Below, in pieces: positions 8,074 to 15,971 of a stretch of DNA of 64,000 bases; the stretch's first letter is position 1, and each line of letters opens with the position of its first letter. The translations under genes were made by a program, and so were the position numbers. Origin of the DNA: Bacillus sp. V2I10 (GTDB taxonomy: Bacteria; Bacillota; Bacilli; Bacillales; Bacillaceae); NCBI RefSeq assembly GCF_030817055.1, contig NZ_JAUSYV010000001.1:3062001-3126000 (forward strand), in the 5' to 3' direction. A model generated the notes under the pieces. It searched no databases. It worked only from the letters and a program-made list of their open reading frames with translations, and had not been told where the DNA came from.

Positions 8074-8783
8074 ATGGTGTTAACCTCAACTTTCTCCAAT
8101 GGTTTTCTAAGAACGGTAAGTATCCCAAGAATCGCAAGCATAGCAGGGATAATGAAGTTGTTTCCGCCAAAAATAATAAGACTGACAATTGAAAGTCCAA
8201 GCCCTGCGAGAGCACTATGGTGCCTTTCCTCTTTCATCCACTGTTCAATGAAGATTACAACAAAGAGAGCAGTCATAACAAAATCGAGCCCTTCCGTATT
8301 GAACTTAACAGTTGATCCAAAAATCCCGCCAATCGCTGATCCTATGACCCAATATGAATGATTGAGAAGTGTCACAAAGAACATAAACCAGCCCTTGTCA
8401 ACATTCTTTGGAACATCCACGGTACCATTGATTGAAAAAGACTCATCGCAAAGCCCATATATCAGATACAATTTTTTCTTACCGGTTCCCCTATACTTAT
8501 CCAGCATGGAAATGCCGTAAAACAAATGTCGTGCATTCACCATTAAAGTAAGAAAAAGGGCGTTAATCGGATTGAAAGCGACAAGCAATAAATTGGCTGC
8601 CACAAACTCCATTGATCCTGCAAATATTAATAGACTCATCAGAATCGGGTAAATTGCGCTAAAACCTAACGAATTCATAAAGATCCCATAAGCAATTCCC
8701 AAGAAGATAAATCCTGCCAAAATCGGCACTGTATATGGAAAAGCCGAACGAAATGCAATCCATATTTGATAATTTTTTTTCAT
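8070..8783 (-). CDS. azlC: AzlC-type branched-chain amino acid exporter
   Basis: A 237-residue inner-membrane protein of the AzlC family. The N-terminus FRSAFPYTVPILAGFIFLGIAYG and the central NPINALFLTLMVNARHLFYG are typical, with about seven to eight helices. With AzlD it forms a branched-chain amino acid exporter. The ATG at 8783 with AGGATG upstream is preferred over the GTG at 8792. It diverges from a MocR regulator. The shared interval holds two long palindromes that are likely operators. In B. subtilis the azl operon is controlled by the Lrp-like AzlB, which is not here. Confidence 0.9.
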   Translation of the reverse strand: MKKNYQIWIAFRSAFPYTVPILAGFIFLGIAYGIFMNSLGFSAIYPILMSLLIFAGSMEFVAANLLLVAFNPINALFLTLMVNARHLFYGISMLDKYRGTGKKKLYLIYGLCDESFSINGTVDVPKNVDKGWFMFFVTLLNHSYWVIGSAIGGIFGSTVKFNTEGLDFVMTALFVVIFIEQWMKEERHHSALAGLGLSIVSLIIFGGNNFIIPAMLAILGILTVLRKPLEKVEVNTI

Positions 8784-8830
8784 ATGATTCACATCCTGAA
8801 AGGCTAAATTTATTTTAATTTAACATACAA

Positions 8831-8864
8831 AATCCATACAAAAAACAAGATAATTGTATGGATT
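8831..8864. promoter_or_regulatory. Palindromic operator 1 (azlC side)
   Basis: Perfect 11-bp inverted arms AATCCATACAA (8831-8841) and TTGTATGGATT (8854-8864) are spaced by 12 bases. The same ATACAA/TTGTAT half sites recur at 8994-9026. Probable binding site of the divergent MocR regulator. Confidence 0.7.
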
Positions 8865-8993
8865 ACAATTATCTTTACATAGAATAAAATTCCCCCATTT
8901 TATCAAAATGAGGGTACTGATAGATGTTTTTCTCCAAATATATAAACAAACTCGTATAAATTTACCTTTTCAAATCCTACCATTTCATTAAGA

Positions 8994-9026
8994 ATTCCAT
9001 ACAAAAATGATATGATTGTATGGAAT
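8994..9026. promoter_or_regulatory. Palindromic operator 2 (mocR side)
   Basis: Perfect arms ATTCCATACAA (8994-9004) and TTGTATGGAAT (9016-9026) share the TCCATACAA core with operator 1. It lies 20 bases before the regulator's start codon, fitting autoregulation. Confidence 0.7.
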
Positions 9027-9045
9027 AAGATAATAGAGGTGTAGT

Positions 9046-10434
9046 ATGCCAGTAAACTCTTTTGAAAATTATCCAATGTCTTGGAAACCTGATAAGAAAG
9101 CATTAAAGCGTCCTTTTTATAAATCTCTTGCATCAGTACTTGAACAGGATATAATAAATGGCTTTTTAGCACCTGGGACCAAGTTACCTCCGCAACGAGA
9201 ATTAGCGGATTTTCTTGACTTAAACTTCACCACTATTACCCGTGCCTACAAAATATGCGAGGTAAAGGGGTTAATTTATGCTGTTACGGGAAGCGGAACC
9301 TTTGTAGCTCCTAATGCCGCCCGTTCTATAACCATTTCCACAGATAAAATGGCAAACAGCATTGATCTTGGTTTTGTGGCATCTTTTGAGCAAACCAATG
9401 GTATTGTAACAGACATTATTCCAAAGGTTGTGGACAAAAGTTATTTGGAGCACCTACTAAATTACAACGATCCGACTGGTATTCCACATCAAAAAACGGC
9501 AGCTCTAAACTGGATGGAATCTTTCGGTATTCACACGGACCAAGAGCATATAGCAATTGTTTCTGGTGCCCAAAATGCGTTGGCTATTGCCTTGGCTGCT
9601 TTGTTTGAGCCTGGTAATAGAATTGCAACCGATTTATATACGTATGCAAATTTTATCGAGTTGGCAAAAATGTTCCATATTCAATTAGTCCCCATTCTCG
9701 GAGACAAGTTTGGAATGTTGCCAGACGAACTCGAAAAGCAGTGTTCCCAAATAAATATTCACGGCATTTTCCTAATGCCTTCTTGCTGTAATCCTACCAC
9801 AGTTATGATTTCAGATAGTCGAAAGCAAGAATTAGCTGCGGTTATTCGTAAGCATCGTTTAATTTTGATTGAGGATGATATTCATGCATTTCTGACGGCA
9901 GGTATTATCTCCGATTACCAGCAGCCAATGTTCAATTTACTTCCAGAACAGAGCGTTTATATTTGCGGCACCTCTAAGTCAATATGTTCTGGATTAAGAG
10001 TTGCCTATATGGTATATGGGGATGTATTACGTGAAAAAATTTTGCAGGCTATTTTTAACATCAATGTAAAAACCTCTTCTTTTGATGCAGAGGTTATCAC
10101 AGAGCTCATCTTATCAGGGAAGGCTCATGAAATTGTTTCCCAAAAGAAACAGCTTGCACAGTCTGCAAATAATATTTATTCGGAATATTTTCCTTTAAGA
10201 AAGAATGTTGGACATCCTCTTAGTTTTTATCGATGGCTTCCAATCCAAGGGCATAACGATGCGTTACAGTTGGAAAAGGATTTGAAAAGGCACGGTATTC
10301 GAGTTTTTCATTCTGATCGTTTTCTAAGCGGGCAGACCACCCCTGAAAAGTATTTACGTATTGCACTTTCTTCTACAAACTCATTAGACGAGTTAAAAAT
10401 AGGATTAAAAATATTAACACAGCATCTCAACTAA
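9046..10434 (+). CDS. MocR/GntR regulator with aminotransferase domain
   Basis: A 462-residue regulator. The GntR winged helix (about 25-90, GTKLPPQRELADFLDLNFTTITRAYK) is fused to a fold-type I aminotransferase-like domain (about 125-460). The PLP-site features are present: SGAQNAL (173-179), EDDIH (276-280) and the Schiff-base lysine GTSKS (Lys311). Such proteins use PLP with an amino compound as effector. AGAGGTG precedes the ATG. It diverges from azlCD, with two shared palindromes between, so it is the likely azlCD regulator. The effector may be a branched-chain amino acid; this is inference. Confidence 0.88.
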   Translation: MPVNSFENYPMSWKPDKKALKRPFYKSLASVLEQDIINGFLAPGTKLPPQRELADFLDLNFTTITRAYKICEVKGLIYAVTGSGTFVAPNAARSITISTDKMANSIDLGFVASFEQTNGIVTDIIPKVVDKSYLEHLLNYNDPTGIPHQKTAALNWMESFGIHTDQEHIAIVSGAQNALAIALAALFEPGNRIATDLYTYANFIELAKMFHIQLVPILGDKFGMLPDELEKQCSQINIHGIFLMPSCCNPTTVMISDSRKQELAAVIRKHRLILIEDDIHAFLTAGIISDYQQPMFNLLPEQSVYICGTSKSICSGLRVAYMVYGDVLREKILQAIFNINVKTSSFDAEVITELILSGKAHEIVSQKKQLAQSANNIYSEYFPLRKNVGHPLSFYRWLPIQGHNDALQLEKDLKRHGIRVFHSDRFLSGQTTPEKYLRIALSSTNSLDELKIGLKILTQHLN

Positions 10435-10494
10435 TTAATAAATTATTTAACATAAGCCCCCAAAAAAGTATTATCAAAAGCTTATTTATAAAGA

Positions 10495-10523
10495 AAAAAG
10501 CAACAATTCGAACGTTGCTTTTT
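10495..10523 (+). terminator. Terminator after the MocR gene
   Basis: Symmetric stem AAAAAGCAAC (10495-10504) with GTTGCTTTTT (10514-10523) and a nine-base loop. Confidence 0.8.
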
Positions 10524-10572
10524 CTAATTTAGCTTATTCGGAATTTTGTACGCTAGGAAACTTCAACCTAAA

Positions 10573-10615
10573 AAAAAGTCGAATTCCTTACTATACTAAG
10601 GATCCGACTTTTTTA
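10573..10615. terminator. Bidirectional terminator between mocR and yoaT
   Basis: The long stem AAAAAGTCGaATTCCTTA pairs with TAAGGATcCGACTTTTTT. A and T flanks allow use from either strand. It lies 18 bases after the yoaT stop. Confidence 0.8.
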
Positions 10616-10633
10616 AAAGAGGGTTCTAAACAG

Positions 10634-11479
10634 TTATAAAAATTGATTAGTTTCCATCTTAGTGGAATTTTTCCCCTTAACCTGCTTTAACGTCGCTACT
10701 ATAAGAAAGCTAACAATCACTAATAAGAGCCATGAACTTACCTTTCCTAGATGAACGAGACTCCATGCATCGGTTTGGTTTGGATATTCCCAAGCTCCAA
10801 AGAACGTTGCGATATTTTCGGCAATCCATATAAAAAATCCGATGAGCACAAAAGAAAGTGCGAGTGGCATACGGTAACGAGTTCTATCAACCTCGAATGT
10901 GACCCATGATTGCCAAAAGACGATAATTACAAGTCCAGATAACCAAAAGCGGACGTCAATCCAATAATGGTGGGTGAAAAAATTCAAATAAATCGCAGCT
11001 GCAAGAGGTACAACTACCAAAAACGGTGGCCACTTAACCAGTTCAACCTTAAGCCTCCTCCACGCCTGGCAAAGATAACTCGCTACACTTGCGTACATGA
11101 ATCCACTATACAAAGGCACTCCAAAAATTTTGAAATACCCTTCCTCTGGATAAGACCAGGAGCCCATATGTACCTTGAAAAGTTCAAGAGCAAGTCCAAT
11201 AAGATGGAACAATGTGATAACCTTTAGTTCATCTTGTGTTTCAAGCCCAGAACGCACCATCCACCACTGCATCAGAAGGCAGATGATAAGCAGCCAGTCA
11301 TACCGTGATAGGAAGGGAAGTGGCATAATTTGTGTAAAAGCCAAAGAGGCAAAAATAACGACAGGAAACAAACATGATAGGGCCTGCTCCCAACCAAAAC
11401 GAACGAGTTGTTTTAGTGCTCTCACGATTTTTGGCCTCCAAAGGTTTTTTCTGAGAATTTTTTTAATGGTTAAATTCAT
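10634..11479 (-). CDS. yoaT: DUF817 integral membrane protein YoaT
   Basis: A 281-residue polytopic membrane protein of the DUF817 family with about eight helices. Conserved features include FGWEQALSCLFPV (about 28-40), the HMGSWSYPE loop (about 104-112), GVPLYSGFMYASV, and a late FFGAWEYPNQ segment. AAGGGAAG precedes the ATG. The order yoaS-yozG-yoaT on one strand matches B. subtilis. Its biochemical role is unknown. Confidence 0.85.
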   Translation of the reverse strand: MNLTIKKILRKNLWRPKIVRALKQLVRFGWEQALSCLFPVVIFASLAFTQIMPLPFLSRYDWLLIICLLMQWWMVRSGLETQDELKVITLFHLIGLALELFKVHMGSWSYPEEGYFKIFGVPLYSGFMYASVASYLCQAWRRLKVELVKWPPFLVVVPLAAAIYLNFFTHHYWIDVRFWLSGLVIIVFWQSWVTFEVDRTRYRMPLALSFVLIGFFIWIAENIATFFGAWEYPNQTDAWSLVHLGKVSSWLLLVIVSFLIVATLKQVKGKNSTKMETNQFL

Positions 11480-11568
11480 GAGTAACTTCCCTTTTATGAA
11501 TTTGATTCATTTAAATAATTGAAAAAGAAATCTTTCTTTTCCTTTCAAGATTAAATATTCCTATTTAT

Positions 11569-11790
11569 TTAATCTTGGGCGTCTTCATCACTTCGGTATT
11601 CTAAAATATCCCCCGGTTGGCATTCTAATGCTTTGCAAATTGCCTCTAAAGTTGAAAGTCTAATTGCTTTTGCCTTTCCATTTTTCAATATAGAAAGGTT
11701 AGCCATTGTTATTCCAACTCTCTCCGAAAGTTCTGTTACGCTCATTTTCCTTTTAGCTAACATCACATCAATATTGATTATAATCGCCAT
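11569..11790 (-). CDS. yozG: Small XRE-family regulator YozG
   Basis: A 73-residue helix-turn-helix protein of the Cro/XRE type. The DNA-binding region spans about 10-65 (MSVTELSERVGITMANLSILKNG, then LSTLEAICKALECQPGDIL). The ATG at 11790 follows GAGGTG, which overlaps the yoaS stop. The upstream GTG at 11799 is part of that ribosome site and is rejected. Small regulators of this type pair with DUF2975 membrane proteins, as here with yoaS, and may sense membrane state through the partner; that role is inferred. Confidence 0.85.
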   Translation of the reverse strand: MAIIINIDVMLAKRKMSVTELSERVGITMANLSILKNGKAKAIRLSTLEAICKALECQPGDILEYRSDEDAQD

Positions 11791-11800
11791 TGTTTTCACC

Positions 11801-12277
11801 TCAGACCGTTAAATCATTTTCTGATTTTATATTAATCGCTTCTTGTAAAAGTCTTTGAAGAACAGCAGCAAAGACTGCGATCACCATTGAAGCAAAAGCA
11901 GGAACAATTCCGATTACGATGAGACCTGGTGCATCGTCTAGCTCTGCTACGAGATAAACAAATGGCATAATTACCACATACAAACCACTGATTGTTATTG
12001 CACAGAATTTGATATTCTTTAGAGCTTTTACAGACAATTCAGAGAAAGCTTGGTTCTTGTCAATATAGCTTAAAAGTTTAAAAGCCTGATACAATGCAAC
12101 GAAAAACGGTATCACTGATACATACATACCTATTAAAATGGGATATAGTATATGGGCATAATCTGGATTTACTGGATTATTAGCTATCCAAGGTAACCCA
12201 AATATACATAAAGCAAGAACTGGAGTTCCAATTAGCAAAACAGCCATCCTTAAAAATAGTGTTGACCCTAGTTTCAT
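11801..12277 (-). CDS. yoaS: DUF2975 membrane protein YoaS
   Basis: A 158-residue protein with four predicted membrane helices (about 9-30, 45-70, 90-112 and 120-145) of the DUF2975 family. The ATG at 12277 follows GAGGTG at good spacing. The longer frame back to 12382 has no ribosome site, and the family starts at this Met. It is coupled to yozG by stop/ribosome-site overlap. The pair is a common Firmicutes cassette with unknown output. Confidence 0.82.
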   Translation of the reverse strand: MKLGSTLFLRMAVLLIGTPVLALCIFGLPWIANNPVNPDYAHILYPILIGMYVSVIPFFVALYQAFKLLSYIDKNQAFSELSVKALKNIKFCAITISGLYVVIMPFVYLVAELDDAPGLIVIGIVPAFASMVIAVFAAVLQRLLQEAINIKSENDLTV

Positions 12278-12497
12278 AAAAAGCACCTCACTAAAAATTG
12301 TTTGCAATTTGATTTTAATACATGATTTATTGAATTTCAATAAATTTTTGCTCCTTTTTAATATATTATTATCGATTATCATATTCCTTCAATTAATAAA
12401 AAGCACTCCTCATTACAAGAAATGCTCTATAACTTTAAACTATTCAATTTATAACTTGTTCAACTGCTACCGTTAGTTTAAGGAGAAACCTTCACAA

Positions 12498-12522
12498 TCT
12501 CAATAGAATAAACCTATTGAGA
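12498..12522. other. Perfect 9-bp hairpin upstream of yoaS
   Basis: TCTCAATAG (12498-12506) and CTATTGAGA (12514-12522) form an inverted repeat without a T tract. It could be an operator for YozG or an insertion scar. Nothing else was recognised in 12278-12619. Confidence 0.4.
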
Positions 12523-12619
12523 CACATTCATAATGCGTCTAAATTAAGCTTTATAATGTCTCATAAGACTTATATCAAATTGCTTATCGTTGTAAATGTG
12601 CATTTTCCTGACGATACCC

Positions 12620-12738
12620 CATGCCCATCAAGCCAAGAAAATAGGTCACCACCAAAACGATAAATTGAGCTTATAAGTTACAAGAAAGTCCAAAATTTCG
12701 TTCTGGTGGTACTACAAAACTTTAACTTGATGGGTATG
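12620..12738. mobile_element. IS231-type MITE (119 bp) with 11-bp target duplication
   Basis: The element starts CATGCCCATCAAG and ends CTTGATGGGTATG, matching IS231-family terminal repeats. The interior continues the imperfect palindrome (CACCACCAAAACGA against TCGTTCTGGTGGT). The flanks are near-identical 11-mers, TGACGATACCC at 12609-12619 and TGACGCTACCC at 12739-12749. This fits the 10-12 bp duplications that IS231 makes. It has no coding capacity and is a non-autonomous relic mobilised by an IS231 transposase. Confidence 0.75.
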
Positions 12739-13481
12739 TGACGCTACCCCTTAAAAGGCTGTTTTATCAAGGCTGTGGAGGAAGTAGTAATACTGCAGGG
12801 GTGAAAATCCAATTGGAATACGATTTATTAAGTGGCCAATTTTTAAACGTACAGCTAGGACCAGGAAAGAACAATGATAAAACCTACGGGACGATCTGCC
12901 TTGGAACTGTTGAGAAAGGCGATTTATGTTTACGTGATCTTGGTTACTTTGATTTAGGAGACTTACAAGCCATTCATGTTAAAGAGGCTTATTTTATCTC
13001 TCGGTTAAAGCTGAATACACGCATTTATATCAAGAACCCCCACCCAGAATTCTTCAACAATGGCATTATTAAAAAACTAAGTCGAAGAAGTCTAGAAAAA
13101 TTATGTCAAGAATTTGCCCAAATTCTTGGTGGAGAAGGTATGTTAACTGATCAAGATGTTTGTCTCGTTCAAAAGTTCCGTGACATTGATTTTACTATAG
13201 AAGGTGTTCCAACAAGATCACCTCTAGTGAATCCTCAATTCTTCACCTTTGAAATCAGGGGTGGAAAAGTATTAAATTTAGGAGAAACAGTGCTTTTACA
13301 GGAAGAAGTAAATCCATTATTAACAGAGTTACGAAGACGAAACATCACCGTTACTGCCGTTCACAACCATTGGTTATTTGAGGAACCTCGTGCAATGTAT
13401 ATGCACTTCCAATCAACAGATGACAGCCCCCTTGTATTTGCAAGAAAAGTAAGAGATGCATTTAGAGTATTAAAAAATTAA
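12738..13481 (+). CDS. Chimeric ORF: IS231 transposase fragment fused to DUF1259
   Basis: An uninterrupted 247-codon frame. Residues about 8-107 match an internal part of IS4/IS231 transposases (QGCGGSSNTAGVKIQLEYD, LGPGKNNDKTYG, RDLGYFDL, YFISRLKLNTRIY). From about 112 on it matches the DUF1259 (LppY/LpqO) domain: EFAQILGGEG, then FTIEGVPTRSPL, LGETVLLQEEVNPL, VTAVHNHWLF, MHFQSTDD and a FARKVRDAF tail. The nominal GTG start lies in the last base of the MITE, and there is no convincing ribosome site. The transposase part lacks its first catalytic Asp. Probably an insertion/deletion junction, possibly still expressed. Confidence 0.75.
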   Translation: MTLPLKRLFYQGCGGSSNTAGVKIQLEYDLLSGQFLNVQLGPGKNNDKTYGTICLGTVEKGDLCLRDLGYFDLGDLQAIHVKEAYFISRLKLNTRIYIKNPHPEFFNNGIIKKLSRRSLEKLCQEFAQILGGEGMLTDQDVCLVQKFRDIDFTIEGVPTRSPLVNPQFFTFEIRGGKVLNLGETVLLQEEVNPLLTELRRRNITVTAVHNHWLFEEPRAMYMHFQSTDDSPLVFARKVRDAFRVLKN

Positions 13482-13524
13482 AATATTGGCAGCCTCTAAA
13501 AAAAATTATTAACAAACTTCGTTG

Positions 13525-13555
13525 AAAAAAGGGATCTTTATCAGAGCCCTTTTTT
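13525..13555 (+). terminator. Terminator after the chimeric ORF
   Basis: AAAAAAGGG (13525-13533) pairs with CCCTTTTTT (13547-13555). Between here and 13831 there is only a GGTTGCC/GGCAACC hairpin (13622-13640). Confidence 0.65.
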
Positions 13556-13831
13556 GTTGAAGTTGCAAATATTTGGCTCTTGTTTGGCAACACTACACTT
13601 TAATTTACCTTAAAGGCTAAAAGGTTGCCATTAAGGCAACCAAAATTTTGTCTCTAGGAGCAACAATTTATTGTAACTATTAGGTTTATGGCTTCTCCTT
13701 CAACTTTTACTCTGGTTTTAGTCGGAGCTACTAAATGTGTACCAAAATACTGTAGGGTTCTTGATCACGAACAAAAACCAATTTAATATATTATAATAAA
13801 GTACTTAGTAAGTAAGAAAGGATTGAAAAAA

Positions 13832-14011
13832 ATGTCTGATAAAAACATGTGTTCACTACACGGAATCGATGATGAATATATGCAACGTATGAAAGATAAA
13901 AGAAAAGAAATCATTGCTAACATTTCAGGATTAGCTCCGGTAAAACAACAACAAGTCATCAATCACTTAGACGAATTAATAAAAATAACGATATCTGCTT
14001 GTCAAAAGTGA
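13832..14011 (+). CDS. Small hypothetical protein (59 aa)
   Basis: A 59-residue charged, mainly helical protein (MSDKNMCSLHGIDDEY, then a lysine-rich helix and QQQVINHLDELIKI). AAAGGATTG precedes the ATG at 13832; the TTG at 13823 is part of that region. A TATAAT lies at 13792-13797. I do not recognise a family. The neighbours are an IS relic and a Cys-rich mini-protein on the other strand, which may mean sporulation or accessory function; that is a guess. Confidence 0.55.
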   Translation: MSDKNMCSLHGIDDEYMQRMKDKRKEIIANISGLAPVKQQQVINHLDELIKITISACQK

Positions 14012-14042
14012 ATCCTAAGATAATGTTTTAGTTTTAATACAA

Positions 14043-14201
14043 TTAGTAAGCTTTACATTGGTTGAACACCTGATCCACCACAACAACCACATCTTCTGCC
14101 CCGTGACAACAAGGGCAACATCCACTTCCTTGACAGTGGTGACATCCACGCCCACAATAACGACAACAGCCTGCACCATGGCAACAACGACATTTGTGCA
14201 T
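14043..14201 (-). CDS. Cys-rich mini-protein, 13 Cys in 52 residues
   Basis: The peptide begins MHKCRCCHGAGCCRYCGRGC and continues with HHC, GCCPCC and a plain tail ending QVFNQCKAY. It has 13 cysteines, four as adjacent pairs. The ATG at 14201 has an excellent GGAGGTGAG at proper spacing. The longer frame to 14315 is rejected because it lacks such a site. A terminator lies upstream, so it has its own promoter. CxxC and His-rich spacing suggests metal binding or disulfide cross-linking, as in spore coat or exosporium proteins. A bacteriocin precursor is a less likely reading. Confidence 0.65.
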   Translation of the reverse strand: MHKCRCCHGAGCCRYCGRGCHHCQGSGCCPCCHGAEDVVVVVDQVFNQCKAY

Positions 14202-14293
14202 ATCCTCACCTCCATAAGATAACCACACATAGTATCGTTTTTGATAATTACAGCAAAGAAGGGGTATCTTTGGAAATCCGGATTTCCAATAAT

Positions 14294-14340
14294 AAAAAGC
14301 ACAATTTCTCTGCATTAAAATAGAGAAATTGTGCTTTTTT
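14294..14340. terminator. Hairpin AAAAAGCACAATTTCTCT / complement
   Basis: An 18-bp perfect stem (14294-14311 with 14322-14339) with A and T flanks works as a terminator on the plus strand. A close relative sits at 42277-42323. Both are followed by the same TTACTCCAT...GCGCCCGAT repeat. Confidence 0.8.
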
Positions 14341-14355
14341 TGTTACTCCATAAAC

Positions 14356-14375
14356 GCGCCCGATTGTGGAAGATC
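14356..14375 (+). repeat. Dispersed repeat copy, reference GCGCCCGATTGTGGAAGATC
   Basis: Full-length copy preceded by TTACTCCATAAAC. It is used here as the reference for the intergenic family seen mostly between 33.9 and 59.4 kb. Confidence 0.75.
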
Positions 14376-14428
14376 TTCATTAATGAACCCATTATAAAAA
14401 TTCAAGATATAGATTTATTTGAACCTTA

Positions 14429-14644
14429 TTGGAGATATGCAAACATACCCAAGAAGAAGTCTATCACCAATATCTAAACATTGTTGTACATTTACTTACC
14501 TATGAAGCAAAGTTGCTCGAAGGAACATCAGTCGCCAAAGAACACGTAAAACTTGAATGGCACCCTCTCAGCTCTTTAGACTCCCTCAACTGGGCCCCTG
14601 CTGATATTACGACGGTCAATAAGCTGCTTCAACAATATAGATAA
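14429..14644 (+). pseudogene. Nudix hydrolase C-terminal remnant
   Basis: About 70 residues resemble the C-terminal end of a small MutT/Nudix protein (NIVVHLLTYEAKLLEG, then HVKLEWHPLSSLDSLNWAPAD). The Nudix box and N-terminus are absent, and the nominal TTG start lacks a ribosome site. The preceding DNA carries the dispersed repeat, which suggests deletion at that point. Confidence 0.55.
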
Positions 14645-14645
14645 A

Positions 14646-14861
14646 TTACTTACTTACTTTTAAAAGAAACTGATCGATACGCTCTTTTTGCCGTAAGTGG
14701 TGCCGGAAATGCATTTCGATTAGCTGAAAATATTCCTCTGCATTTAAATATCCCATTGCACGGTGCTGAACTTTCGGGCTGGCCGGAATGTCAGAGAGCT
14801 TTCTTTCTATCTCCCGCATATTCTCAATGATTTGAAGCAGTCCTTCCTTTACAGGCACCAT
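14646..14861 (-). pseudogene. DinB-like protein, C-terminal remnant
   Basis: 71 residues with the DinB/YfiT four-helix signature end (GYLNAEEYFQLIEMHFRHHLRQKERID). The metal-binding His pair MHFRHH of the last helix is kept. The N-terminal two thirds are missing, and the frame runs into the truncated HTH gene at 14849. The ATG at 14861 sits inside that gene, so the ORF is a deletion junction. Confidence 0.6.
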
Positions 14862-14938
14862 TTCCTTAAAGTGCTGTCACTGATGTTTAAACGATTCGTT
14901 ACCTCTTTGGATGTTAGAGGTCTTTCCGTTCTTTCCAT
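14849..14938 (-). pseudogene. MerR-type HTH remnant
   Basis: A 29-codon frame with a good ribosome site (GGAGGATG) encodes MERTERPLTSKEVTNRLNIS followed by DSTLRKWCL and a stop. This is the first helix-turn-helix of a MerR-like regulator. The rest is lost and replaced by the DinB fragment. Confidence 0.55.
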
Positions 14939-15103
14939 AGCGTTCATCCTCCGATCTTCTTTGCTGTTATTTTAAATCACCGCATACATTTAGGACAGAT
15001 CCGAACTTAGATTCGGCTTCTACAAGTAGTGAAAATAAAGAAGCAGTATAAATATAAAAAAAGACATCCAATGAGGATGCAATTGCTGAAATTAAAAGTT
15101 TAA

Positions 15104-15388
15104 TTATAAGCCTGCAAGTATCAGTCTAAACTGTTTGGTTGCAAGATAATTACATGTGATTGTTTCGTTTTGTCCAGAAGGTAAAATCGTAGCATTAATG
15201 GTGCAATTCTCAAGGTCAACAGAGTTTATAAGATAGGTTGCTAATACTTGACCAACACCATTTTGAATTTCAAGTACCAAACCCTCTTTAGTTTGAGATC
15301 GGAAAATAGAAAACTCTAATAAATTAGCAATTCAAACACATACAAAAACACAACGTGATTTTTTACAATTGCATTTAGATTTACCCAA
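15104..15388 (-). pseudogene. Small structural-type protein gene with in-frame TGA
   Basis: From a TTG at 15388 with AGGAGTG upstream, the frame reads MGKSKCNCKKSRCVFVCV. It meets TGA at codon 19, then continues open for 75 codons (FSIFRSQTKEGLVLEI, VDLENCTINATILPSGQ) to TAA at 15104. The Cys-rich head and beta-rich tail resemble small exosporium or coat proteins. A nonsense change or an internal deletion is most likely. Sequencing error is possible. Confidence 0.5.
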
Positions 15389-15608
15389 TATTTCACTCCT
15401 ATAGTTAAAGAATGATACATTTTATGTTTGTGTAGGAGTTTAGCTTATATAGTTGTCCTACTACAACAACCTATATTAAGCCTATTTTTATTATGAAATG
15501 TGTTAATCGAGTGGGGGACATGCCTTTCTCAGATTACATAAATCAAACATATAATATCTACAAGTAATAGATTTCTATTACTAATATTCGAAAATAAGGA
15601 AGGATAAA

Positions 15609-15971
15609 TTGGGAAGAAAAATATTTTCTACAGGTCCAATGGAAAACTTTCCGATGCAAAGTGAAAGTGTTTTCATTAATGTTCTGAATAATGACCAAGA
15701 CGAAGTTACAGAAGTTCATATCAAAGGTTTCTCACTAAATGGAGCAAAAACGCTGATCAATCAGTTTATATTCATTGTACCTCCATTATCTTCTACTGTT
15801 AGGACATTTGATGTTTCTCTTGAAGTTCAATACGAAATGCAAATTCAACTAAGAAGTGAAACGGATGCTGTATTAATTAGTGTATTTGGTAAAGATAGTA
15901 ACAAAAATCTTGTAGCTGCTCATCGTCTGGTTCATAGAGAATTAGTCCGTATTGATGAACTCACACCTTAA
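15609..15971 (+). CDS. Small beta-rich hypothetical protein, coat/exosporium-like
   Basis: A 120-residue protein starting at TTG with GGAAGGAT four bases upstream. There is no signal peptide or membrane segment. It is rich in beta-strand patterns (SESVFINVLNNDQDEVTEVHIKG shortened to strands, then IVPPLSSTVRTFDVSLE) and ends in a conserved-looking VAAHRLVHRELVRIDEL. Similar small proteins occur in Bacillus genomes near coat and exosporium genes. I infer a structural role only from that and from the Cys-rich neighbour at 15104-15388. Confidence 0.6.
   Translation: MGRKIFSTGPMENFPMQSESVFINVLNNDQDEVTEVHIKGFSLNGAKTLINQFIFIVPPLSSTVRTFDVSLEVQYEMQIQLRSETDAVLISVFGKDSNKNLVAAHRLVHRELVRIDELTP

Noticed and set aside
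14015..14302. 95-codon frame overlapping the Cys-rich gene
   Set aside because: Valine-rich translation, no ribosome site; the other frame has GGAGGTGAG and a patterned Cys sequence.
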